From contig JACCSI010000224.1 of assembly GCA_013813075.1 (NCBI GenBank), positions 1-7,658 on the forward strand: DNA of 7,658 nt. Direction: 5' to 3'. Numbering within the stretch: position 1 is the stretch's first letter; each line of letters starts with the position of its first letter. Origin of the DNA: Acidobacteriota bacterium. Its GTDB lineage: Bacteria; Acidobacteriota; Vicinamibacteria; Vicinamibacterales; UBA2999. This document shows positions 1 to 6,438 of this stretch, one piece after another. A model generated the notes under the pieces. It was not told the origin of the DNA and searched no databases. It saw only the letters and a program-made list of their open reading frames with translations. The translations under genes were made by a program, and so were the position numbers.

Positions 1-1
1 G

Positions 2-1537
2 GCTCGACGGACGATGGGGCTGACGCACAAGATGTTTGGGATTCGGTCGTGTAATGAAGTGATCACAGGACTTCGCCCGCGGCCCTGCCTCGAGTACGAC
101 ATCGGGCGCTGCCTGGCGCCCTGCGTCGTCAACATCTGCACCGAGCAACGGTATTCGGCCGCCGTCGCTGATACGCGGCTGTTCCTGGAGGGTCGCAACG
201 AGGAGCTGGCCGGCCGACTGCGCGAGCGCATGACGGAGGCCGCGGTGCACCAGAGGTACGAGGAAGCCGCGCAGCTGCGCGATGCCCTTCGCACCGTCGA
301 CGCGGTGCGCGAACGCCAACAGAAGATGGCCACGGCGGGCCTCAACGATCGCGACGTGTTGGGCATCAAGCTCGGGACAGAAGGCGCGGTGGTGCAGGTC
401 TTCGTGTTTCGCGGCGGCCGCGTCATCGAACGGTTCGAGTTGCAGCATGGAGGCCAGGTGCACGAGGGCCCGACGCACTCGGGGCAGGCACGTGACGGCC
501 AGGGCGTCGGCGCGGGCGCCCCAGTCGGTGCACTGCCGCTCGTCTCCGACGCCGAGTTCCTCGAAGTGGCGCTGCAGCAGCTTTACGCCGACAATAGTCC
601 GCCGCCCGAAATTCACGTGCCGATCGAGCCGTCGAACAAGGACATCCTCGAAATCTGGCTGTCCGCGAACGCCGAACGGCGGGTGCGCATCCTGGTGCCA
701 CAGCGTGGCGACAAGAAGGACATGGTCGAGCTCGCGCAGCGCAACGCGGCCTTCGCCTACCGCACACGGTTCGATACCGAGGCGACGGCGCAGTACGACG
801 CGCTCGACATGCTGAAAGGCATTCTCAAGCTGCCGTCGCTGCCGCGGCGCATCGAGTGCTTTGACATCTCGACCAATCAGGGCAGCGAAACTGTCGCGTC
901 CATGGTGGTGTGCGAAGACGGGCGGATGAAGAAGTCCGAGTATCGGAAGTATCGAGTGCGAGGGTCGCCGGATCGGCCCCAATCCAGCGACGCCCCGTTG
1001 TCGACCCACGCGGGCAATTTACCCGCTGCGAGGTTGCTGGACGACTTCGCGGCGATGAACGAAGTCGTGGGCCGACGCTACCGGAAAATCCTCGACCAAG
1101 GCGGCCCGTTTCCGGACCTGATTCTCATCGACGGTGGCAAGGGCCAGTTGAACGCCGCGTATGCCGCCCTCGAGGGCCTAGGGCTCGCCAAACTGGTGGC
1201 GCTCGGCCTGGCGAAGAAAGAGGAACTGGTCTTCGTCCGCGACAGCGATCTGCCGATCGGCATCGATCCCCACAGTCCCGCACTCCGACTCCTCCAGCGG
1301 GTTCGCGACGAGGCACATCGCTTTGCGGTGACGTTTCATCGCCAACAGCGTTCGTCACGCGATCTGCGATCGGAACTGGATGGCATCACTGGCATCGGCG
1401 GGCGGCGACGCAAGCAGTTGCTCACGCAATTTGGCAGCGTGAACGGCGTCAAGCGCGCCACGCGCGAAGAGTTGACGCGGGTGGTTGGCGCCAAGGCCGC
1501 TGGCGCCATTATCGACCACTTTACGCACGCGACCTGA
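2..1537 (+). CDS. uvrC: UvrABC system protein C (excinuclease subunit UvrC), 5'-truncated by window edge
   Basis: UvrC makes the dual incision beside DNA lesions after UvrA/UvrB recognition in nucleotide excision repair. The reading frame is open from base 2, and the ATG at 14 is internal. The visible 511 residues begin near the end of the linker after the missing GIY-YIG nuclease domain, so roughly 137 residues are absent compared with E. coli UvrC. Four cysteines (codons at 50, 86, 110, 122) have the 12-8-4 spacing of the conserved cluster-binding cysteines. A UVR (UvrB-binding) motif lies at about 218-313. The RNase H-like nuclease domain carries its acidic and His residues: Asp in FDIS (863-865), Asp in IDGGKGQ (1130-1132) and His in DEAHRFA (1316-1318). 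The C-terminal tandem helix-hairpin-helix (GITGIGGRRR, then FGSVNGVKRA) is intact. Two insertions unusual for the family lie at about 446-540 and 962-1036. The stop TGA shares its A with the ATG of the next gene. Confidence 0.97.
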   Translation, partial: ARRTMGLTHKMFGIRSCNEVITGLRPRPCLEYDIGRCLAPCVVNICTEQRYSAAVADTRLFLEGRNEELAGRLRERMTEAAVHQRYEEAAQLRDALRTVDAVRERQQKMATAGLNDRDVLGIKLGTEGAVVQVFVFRGGRVIERFELQHGGQVHEGPTHSGQARDGQGVGAGAPVGALPLVSDAEFLEVALQQLYADNSPPPEIHVPIEPSNKDILEIWLSANAERRVRILVPQRGDKKDMVELAQRNAAFAYRTRFDTEATAQYDALDMLKGILKLPSLPRRIECFDISTNQGSETVASMVVCEDGRMKKSEYRKYRVRGSPDRPQSSDAPLSTHAGNLPAARLLDDFAAMNEVVGRRYRKILDQGGPFPDLILIDGGKGQLNAAYAALEGLGLAKLVALGLAKKEELVFVRDSDLPIGIDPHSPALRLLQRVRDEAHRFAVTFHRQQRSSRDLRSELDGITGIGGRRRKQLLTQFGSVNGVKRATREELTRVVGAKAAGAIIDHFTHAT

Positions 1538-2991
1538 TGGCACGTCTCGACTTGTCCGACCACGATCGCGACGCGCTCGGCCACGCGGCGCTCGGTTGGG
1601 TGCTGAAATACTTCGCGGAGGCGGCGTCCGGTCCCGTTTACCCGTCGGTCAGCGCCGATGACTTGAGGGCCATGGTCGCAGAACCGCTGCCGCGCGAGGC
1701 GCAGGACCCCGCGGTCGTCTTCGAGCAGTTTGTGCGGCTGGCAATGCTCGGCCGCAATAACGGGCACCCGCGCATGTTCGGCTACGTGCAGTCGTCGGGT
1801 AATTTCGCTGGCGTCATTGGTGACTTTCTCGCCTCGGCACTCAATCAAAACGTGACCTCGTGGCGGTCGGCGCCCGCGGCGACCACGATCGAGTTGCAAG
1901 TCATCGACTGGCTGAAAGCGCTGGTTGGCTTCGACCCGCTCGCCGGCGGAATGCTGGTCAGCGGCGGCTCGGCTGCGAATCTGGCGGCGCTGGCCGTGGC
2001 GCTTCGCGTGTCAACCGATCTCGACCTCAACGGGCGCGGCGTGTCGGCATTGCCGGCGCCGCCGGCCGTCTATGCATCGGCGCGCGCCCACCTGTCGATT
2101 CCGAAAGCCGCGTCGCTACTGGGCATTGGTCGCGATGCCATGCAGTGGATTCCGGTTGATGGCGCCGGCAGGATGGACGTGCGCCGGCTCGCGGACGCCA
2201 TCGCCAGGGGCGCCTCGGACGGACATCATCAGATCTGTGTCGTCGCCAACGCCGGAGACGTGAACACCGGCGCCGTCGATCCGATCGACGACATTGCGGA
2301 TGTGTGCGAATCGCGCGGCCTCTGGTTGCATGTGGACGGGTCGTACGGCGGATTTGCAGCCGCAGCGCCGCGCGTCGCGTCGTTGTTCCAGGGGCTCGAC
2401 CGTGCCGATTCGATCTCGCTCGACCCGCACAAATGGTTGTTCTCGCCGCTTGACGTCGGGTGCCTGCTCGTACGCCACGCCAGCGGCCTCCATCGCGCCT
2501 TTGCACAGGCCGCCGACTACATCGACGTGGTCGCCGATCGCGACATGTCGGACTTCGCCTTCTGGGACGTCAGCCCGGAGTTATCGCGGCGGTTCCGCGC
2601 GCTGAAGATCTGGTTCGCGCTGAAGTGCCACGGTGCGTCGGCGGTGCTTGAGACCATCGACGCCAACATCGCGATGGCTGAACACCTCGCGGCCGCCATC
2701 GATGGTCGCGACGATTTCGAGCGTCTGGCCCCCGCGCCGCTGAGCATCGTCTGCTTCCGTTACGTGCCCGCCGCGCTGCGCGGTCGAGAAGCGGCACTGA
2801 ACGACCTCAACCGCGAGCTGATGGTGGCCGTGCAGCGCGATGGCAACGCCTATCTGTCGAACGCGATGCTGGGATCGAGCTTCGCGCTGCGCGCCTGCAT
2901 CGTCAATCACCGCACAACAGTGAGTGATATCGAGATGCTCCTCGACACGATTGAGCGTCTGGGCACCGCCCTGTGTGCCAGTCGCTCGTGA
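1537..2991 (+). CDS. Group II pyridoxal-phosphate-dependent amino acid decarboxylase, substrate unknown
   Basis: A 484-residue protein of the aromatic-L-amino-acid / glutamate / histidine decarboxylase family (PLP fold type I). These cytosolic enzymes remove the alpha-carboxyl of an amino acid to give an amine. Visible landmarks: HPRMFGYVQ near the N-terminal third; GGSAANLAAL for cofactor phosphate binding; His185 (RAHLS), which would stack on the PLP ring; Asp267 (HVDGSYGG), contacting the pyridine nitrogen; and Lys299 in DPHKW, the Schiff-base lysine. The Asp-Lys spacing of 32 matches mammalian AADC. Tyr328 lies 29 residues after the lysine, as does the catalytic-loop Tyr332 of AADC, which favours decarboxylation over aldehyde-synthase chemistry. 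RRFRALKIWF follows as in the family. The ATG at 1537 overlaps the uvrC stop (TGATG) and has no clear Shine-Dalgarno, suggesting coupling to uvrC translation. The same frame stays open upstream to 910, but that part reads across uvrC and shows no decarboxylase similarity. The family is certain; the substrate cannot be read from sequence. Confidence 0.93.
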   Translation: MARLDLSDHDRDALGHAALGWVLKYFAEAASGPVYPSVSADDLRAMVAEPLPREAQDPAVVFEQFVRLAMLGRNNGHPRMFGYVQSSGNFAGVIGDFLASALNQNVTSWRSAPAATTIELQVIDWLKALVGFDPLAGGMLVSGGSAANLAALAVALRVSTDLDLNGRGVSALPAPPAVYASARAHLSIPKAASLLGIGRDAMQWIPVDGAGRMDVRRLADAIARGASDGHHQICVVANAGDVNTGAVDPIDDIADVCESRGLWLHVDGSYGGFAAAAPRVASLFQGLDRADSISLDPHKWLFSPLDVGCLLVRHASGLHRAFAQAADYIDVVADRDMSDFAFWDVSPELSRRFRALKIWFALKCHGASAVLETIDANIAMAEHLAAAIDGRDDFERLAPAPLSIVCFRYVPAALRGREAALNDLNRELMVAVQRDGNAYLSNAMLGSSFALRACIVNHRTTVSDIEMLLDTIERLGTALCASRS

Positions 2992-3141
2992 CGCCCACCC
3001 GGTGATGCCGAGCGGATGCCCCAGGGGCCCGTCCGCAACCGCTGCCAAAATGAGAGCTGGGGCCGTGCTACGCTTGTTGACCGGCGGGGCGACCGCCTCC
3101 GCTGACACACCGGCGGACACGGACGCCTCGCCCTCCAAATT
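2992..3141. other. Intergenic region with short inverted repeats and a weak promoter-like sequence
   Basis: This is the longest non-coding gap in the window. About 20 bases after the decarboxylase stop, GCGGA (3012-3016) and TCCGC (3032-3036) flank an inner GCCC/GGGC hairpin (3018-3028). It could end transcription but has no T-run. Further on, GGCGG (3083-3087) can pair with CCGCC (3093-3097), and the same CCGCC can pair with a second GGCGG at 3112-3116. TGCTACGCT at 3066-3074 resembles an extended -10 element, but no good -35 sits at 16-18 bp spacing, so a promoter for the downstream operon is only a guess. No convincing small gene was found here. Confidence 0.35.
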
Positions 3142-3771
3142 TTGTCCGGACTCGATTTCTCACAAGTTCTCGTTCTCTTTGTCATTCTCATCGCGTCGTT
3201 GACCTTTCACGAAGCGGCGCATGCCTGGACGGCCAACCACTTAGGCGACCCGACGGCGCGGCTGCTTGGACGGCTCAGCCTGAACCCGGTGGTCCACGTC
3301 GATATGATCGGCACCATCGTGTTTCCGCTGGTCGCCATCATGACTGGCATTCCGCTTCTGGGGTGGGCCAAGCCCGTGCCGGTTGACATGCGTCAACTGC
3401 GGCAGCCGCGAAGAGATTTCGCCATCATCGCGGCGGCGGGACCGATCAGTAACGTGTTGCTGGCGGCCGCCGGTGTGATGGTCTTCAGGGCCGTCGCGCC
3501 TGAGCCCACCAGTCCTGCGGGTGAACTGGTGACGAGCGCCATCATCCGCTTCATCCTCCTCAACGTCCTGCTCGCCGTCTTCAACATGATTCCGGTGCCG
3601 CCGCTCGATGGCGGCAACGTCCTGATGGGCGTGCTTCCGGAATCGCTCGCGGCGGGTGTGGACAAGCTGAGGCCGTGGGGATTCGTGCTGCTGTACGCGC
3701 TCATGCTGAGCGGGATGCTGTCAACGATCATGCATCCGATTCAACGGGCGGTCCTCGAATGGCTGCTGTAA
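3142..3771 (+). CDS. Site-2 protease family (M50) membrane zinc metalloprotease
   Basis: A 209-residue polytopic membrane protein of the compact M50 group (YwhC-like) without a PDZ domain. Such proteases cut substrates within the membrane; the substrate here is unknown. The zinc-binding HEAAH motif is at residues 23-27 inside the first hydrophobic segment (about 8-30), with Glu24 as catalytic base. [16 protein letters not shown] follows, as is typical of the group. GPISN precedes a hydrophobic stretch near residues 100-118, and the third zinc ligand is Asp156 in PPLDGGN. I count four to five hydrophobic segments, the last near the C-terminus. The frame has no ATG before the HEAAH motif: it opens after a stop at 3103-3105, and the usable starts are TTG at 3142 or ATT at 3139. 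The TTG gives the N-terminal length usual for homologues, though no strong Shine-Dalgarno precedes it. It appears to be the first gene of the run leading to trpS, 37 bp downstream. Confidence 0.92.
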   Translation: MSGLDFSQVLVLFVILIASLTFHEAAHAWTANHLGDPTARLLGRLSLNPVVHVDMIGTIVFPLVAIMTGIPLLGWAKPVPVDMRQLRQPRRDFAIIAAAGPISNVLLAAAGVMVFRAVAPEPTSPAGELVTSAIIRFILLNVLLAVFNMIPVPPLDGGNVLMGVLPESLAAGVDKLRPWGFVLLYALMLSGMLSTIMHPIQRAVLEWLL

Positions 3772-3808
3772 CGCCGTACACGACCCCCCGAACTTGCGTG
3801 GGTGTGCA

Positions 3809-4798
3809 ATGAACAAACGCGTCGTCTCGGGGATGCGGCCGACCGGGAAGCTGCACCTCGGGCATCTTGTCGGTGCATTGGAGAACTGGGAAAGGCTGCA
3901 GGCGGAGTTCGATTGCTTCTACTTCGTCGCCGACTGGCATGCGCTGACGAGTGGCTACGCCGCCACCAGCGAGGTCGTCTCGAGCGCCATCGACAACGTG
4001 GCCGACTGGATTGGCGCCGGCGTTGATCCCGAACGCAGCACGCTGTTTGTCCAATCGATGGTGCCGGAGCATGCGGAGCTGTATCTGCTGCTGCAGATGG
4101 TCACGCCGATTCCGTGGCTGGAGCGGGTGCCCACCTACAAGGAGCAGATCGAGCAACTCGCGGAGACCGATCTGTCCAACATCGGGTTTCTGGGCTATCC
4201 GCTGCTGCAGACCGCCGACGTCGTGATTTACAACGCGCATTTTGTCCCCGTGGGCGAGGACCAGGTGCCGCACCTCGAGCTGTCGCGCGAAGTGGTGCGG
4301 CGATTCCACAACTTCTACGGCGAGGTGTTCGTCGAGCCCCAGGCGCTGCTGACACCGACGCCACGGCTTCCGGGTCTCGATAACCGCAAGATGAGCAAGA
4401 GCTACGGCAACACCATCGACTTGTCGGACGACGAGGAGGCGGTGAAGAAAAAAATCCGCTCGATGTACACCGACCCGAAGCGCGTGCGGGCCGACATTCC
4501 GGGCACGGTCGAAGGCAATCCCGTGTTCATCTACCACGACGCGTTCAACCCGCACCGCGACGAGGTCGACGACCTCAAGGCCCGGTATCGGGAGGGCAGG
4601 GTCGGCGACGTCGAGGTGAAGGCCAAGCTGGCCAGCGCCGTCAACGCCATGCTGACGCCCATTCGCGAGCGTCGCGAGGCCGCCCTGGCGCGACCCGGTG
4701 ATATCCGGGACCTGCTCGTGGACGGGTCACGGAAGGCACGACGCGTGGCGCAGGAGACGATGGAACGCGTACGGAGCGCCGTGAAGTTGAAGTATTAA
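3809..4798 (+). CDS. trpS: Tryptophanyl-tRNA synthetase
   Basis: A class I aminoacyl-tRNA synthetase that charges tRNA-Trp with tryptophan using ATP in the cytosol. The 329-residue length is normal for bacterial TrpRS. Near the N-terminus, [18 protein letters not shown] contains the HIGH-type signature as HLGH (residues 16-19). [21 protein letters not shown] and [15 protein letters not shown] follow in the expected order and form the tryptophan/ATP pocket. The second ATP signature KMSKS is at residues 194-198, followed by SYGN. The helical C-terminal domain is complete. The ATG at 3809 is preferred over an in-frame TTG at 3794 because homologues begin a few residues before SGxxPTG; GTGGGTG just upstream is a weak ribosome-binding site. 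No T-box leader or tRNA-like antiterminator is visible in the short upstream gap. The TAA stop overlaps the scpA ATG by one base. Confidence 0.97.
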   Translation: MNKRVVSGMRPTGKLHLGHLVGALENWERLQAEFDCFYFVADWHALTSGYAATSEVVSSAIDNVADWIGAGVDPERSTLFVQSMVPEHAELYLLLQMVTPIPWLERVPTYKEQIEQLAETDLSNIGFLGYPLLQTADVVIYNAHFVPVGEDQVPHLELSREVVRRFHNFYGEVFVEPQALLTPTPRLPGLDNRKMSKSYGNTIDLSDDEEAVKKKIRSMYTDPKRVRADIPGTVEGNPVFIYHDAFNPHRDEVDDLKARYREGRVGDVEVKAKLASAVNAMLTPIRERREAALARPGDIRDLLVDGSRKARRVAQETMERVRSAVKLKY

Positions 4799-5652
4799 TG
4801 GCGGACACCCCTTCGGACGGTTTCGAGTCCCAGCTCGAGGACATCCGGATCACGCTGCAGTCCTTCGAGGGGCCGCTTGATCTGCTCGTCCATCTGATCA
4901 AAAAGAATCAGGTCAACGTCTACGACATTCCCATCGCCGTCGTCACCGAGCAGTACCTGCAGTATCTCGACCTCTTGCAGGAGCTCAATCTCGACCTGGC
5001 GAGCGAATTCCTGGTGATGGCGGCGACGCTCATCCACATCAAGAGCCGCATGCTGCTGCCGCGACCCGATCCGGCGTTGCTCGACCAGCCTGAAGAAGAT
5101 CCGCGGGATCTCCTGGTGCGCCGCCTGCTCGAGCACCAGAAATTCAAGGCAGCGGCGGCACTGCTGCACGACCGCGAAACGCTGCGCAGCGCGCAGTGGA
5201 CACGGCCGGACTCTCGGATCGAGTCGCTGGTGGGCGCGGACTACGAGCCGGAGCTCGAAGTCGATCTGTTTGGACTGCTGTCGGCGTTCAAGTTGGTGAT
5301 TGAACGCGCGCGCGAGCGCCCGCCAATGGCTCTGCCGCCGGAGCAGGTCTCGATCGAGAGCCGCATTGACCAGCTGCTCGAGCGCCTGTCAGAAACCGAA
5401 GCGTGCGGGTTCGAGGATCTGTTCGAAGACGTGGCCAGCCGCGGCGACATGGTGGTGACGTTTCTGGCGTTGTTGGAAATGATTCGCCTCAAGTTGATTC
5501 GCGTGTTCCAGGCGGGACTGATGGGCCCGATCCGTATCTACAAGCGCGCCCGGCCGAACGACGCGCCCCATCCGATTCACGACCCGGAAGACGAATATCG
5601 CGCCCACCACCGGACGCCGGCGCCGACTGACGACGAAGGAACGAAGGAATGA
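4798..5652 (+). CDS. scpA: Segregation and condensation protein A (SMC kleisin subunit)
   Basis: ScpA is the kleisin that bridges SMC ATPase heads and binds ScpB dimers, forming the bacterial condensin needed for chromosome compaction and segregation. The 284-residue product has the diagnostic N-terminal SMC-neck-binding region from residue 23 (FEGPLDLLVHLIKKNQ, then DIPIAVVTEQYLQYL). A helical ScpB-binding middle part follows (LASEFLVMAATLIHIKSRMLL). The C-terminal winged helix that contacts the SMC cap spans about 215-255 (GDMVVTFLALLEMIRLKLIRVFQ region). A charged, proline- and histidine-containing tail of about 25 residues follows the winged helix and is probably disordered. The start overlaps the trpS stop by one base (TAATG) and the stop overlaps the scpB start by four (ATGA), so all three are probably translated from one message. 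Confidence 0.97.
   Translation: MADTPSDGFESQLEDIRITLQSFEGPLDLLVHLIKKNQVNVYDIPIAVVTEQYLQYLDLLQELNLDLASEFLVMAATLIHIKSRMLLPRPDPALLDQPEEDPRDLLVRRLLEHQKFKAAAALLHDRETLRSAQWTRPDSRIESLVGADYEPELEVDLFGLLSAFKLVIERARERPPMALPPEQVSIESRIDQLLERLSETEACGFEDLFEDVASRGDMVVTFLALLEMIRLKLIRVFQAGLMGPIRIYKRARPNDAPHPIHDPEDEYRAHHRTPAPTDDEGTKE
5633..5648 (+). promoter_or_regulatory. Duplicated ribosome-binding site of scpB (8-bp tandem repeat)
   Basis: ACGAAGGA occurs twice head to tail (5633-5640 and 5641-5648), directly before the scpB ATG at 5649. The AAGGA of the first copy ends 8 bases before the ATG, a good Shine-Dalgarno distance. The second copy abuts the ATG and is too close to work. The bases are also the last codons of scpA. 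Confidence 0.6.
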
Positions 5653-6419
5653 GCGACGAGCACGAAAACGACACGCCCGACGGAACATTGCCGGACCCCG
5701 CACTGGCCGACGAGCCGGCGCCGACCGATGCGTCCGTAGAAGACGTGAAGCCGCGCCTCGACACCGCCCAGGTGAAGGCGATTATCGAAGCACTGATGTT
5801 CGCCTCTCCAGAGCCGCTGACGCCGAAGATGCTTTTCAAGCTGCTCAATGACGAGCCAAAGGAAGACATCATTGCGGCGATTGACGGCCTGCGCCAGGAC
5901 TGGGAAGCGCGCGGCGGCCTGCATCTGGTCGAGGTCGCGGGCGGCTACCAGATTACGACGCGGCCGGAGCTGCACGACTGGGTGCGACGGATGTTCCACG
6001 AGCGCACGACACAGAAGCTGTCGGTCGCGTCGCTGGAAACGCTCGCGGTGATCGCCTACAAGCAGCCGATCACGACCGCCGAAATCGGCGAGATTCGTGG
6101 GGTGAATGCGTCAGGCGTGTTGTCGACGCTGATGGAACGTCACCTGATCAAGATCGTCGGCCGGAAGAACGTCGTCGGCCGGCCGTTCATGTACGGGACG
6201 ACGAAAGAGTTCCTGATCCGCTTTGGCCTCAGAGATCTGAACGACCTGCCGAAAGTGGAGGATATGGCCGCTGCGCTTGGCTTCGATGCGCCTGCGATTC
6301 TGAAAGAACGCGCCGTCGCCGAAGAGATGTTGCCGCTGGAGGACGTCGACGACGTCGAACGCGACGAACACCCGGAACACTCAGCACACGGGGAACCTCC
6401 CGAACCGTCCGAAAACTAG
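5649..6419 (+). CDS. scpB: Segregation and condensation protein B
   Basis: ScpB forms a dimer that binds the middle of ScpA and completes the SMC-ScpAB condensin complex. The 256-residue protein has two winged-helix domains. The first runs from about residue 40 (QVKAIIEALMFASPEPLT) to about 110 and includes GGYQITTRPELHDWVR. The second runs from about 119 to 195 with the family signature LAVIAYKQPITTAEIGEIRG and then GRPFMYGTTKEFLIRFGL. It is longer than the common core of about 190 residues because of an acidic, Pro/Asp-rich N-terminal extension of about 35 residues and a Glu/His/Pro-rich C-terminal tail of about 50 residues. Both extensions look disordered. The ATG overlaps the scpA stop by 4 nt and has a well-placed AAGGA upstream. 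It is the last gene of the plus-strand run; the next gene faces it. Confidence 0.96.
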   Translation: MSDEHENDTPDGTLPDPALADEPAPTDASVEDVKPRLDTAQVKAIIEALMFASPEPLTPKMLFKLLNDEPKEDIIAAIDGLRQDWEARGGLHLVEVAGGYQITTRPELHDWVRRMFHERTTQKLSVASLETLAVIAYKQPITTAEIGEIRGVNASGVLSTLMERHLIKIVGRKNVVGRPFMYGTTKEFLIRFGLRDLNDLPKVEDMAAALGFDAPAILKERAVAEEMLPLEDVDDVERDEHPEHSAHGEPPEPSEN

Positions 6420-6438
6420 CCGTCCCAAGCCTCCCAGG
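6420..6438. other. Convergent scpB/pseudouridine synthase junction
   Basis: Only 19 bases separate two stop codons that face each other. No hairpin with a T-run is visible here on either strand, so termination must be Rho-dependent, use weak structures within the coding ends, or run through as antisense RNA. Confidence 0.5.

Noticed and set aside
14..16. ATG at 14 as the start of uvrC
   Set aside because: Codons before it (ARRT) belong to the conserved UvrC sequence, so the gene begins outside the window.
910..1536. In-frame extension of the decarboxylase to an upstream start, giving a 693-residue protein
   Set aside because: This part reads across the conserved uvrC nuclease domain in another frame and is Arg/Pro-rich without family similarity; the decarboxylase fold begins just after the ATG at 1537.
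1336..1899. Minus-strand frame across the uvrC/decarboxylase junction
   Set aside because: It opposes two well-supported genes and has a composition typical of antisense shadows.
2581..3138. Minus-strand frame over the decarboxylase end and the intergenic gap
   Set aside because: No recognisable domain, and most of it mirrors decarboxylase codons.
3794..3808. TTG at 3794 as the trpS start
   Set aside because: It adds five residues not typical of TrpRS; the ATG at 3809 gives the usual N-terminus.
4448..4454. Run of seven A in trpS as a programmed frameshift site
   Set aside because: The codons are AAA AAA ATC inside a complete, conserved gene; no alternative product or stimulatory structure is evident.
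3728..4555. Long minus-strand open frame opposite trpS
   Set aside because: It is a GC-rich shadow of trpS codons; the plus strand holds an intact TrpRS with HLGH and KMSKS motifs.
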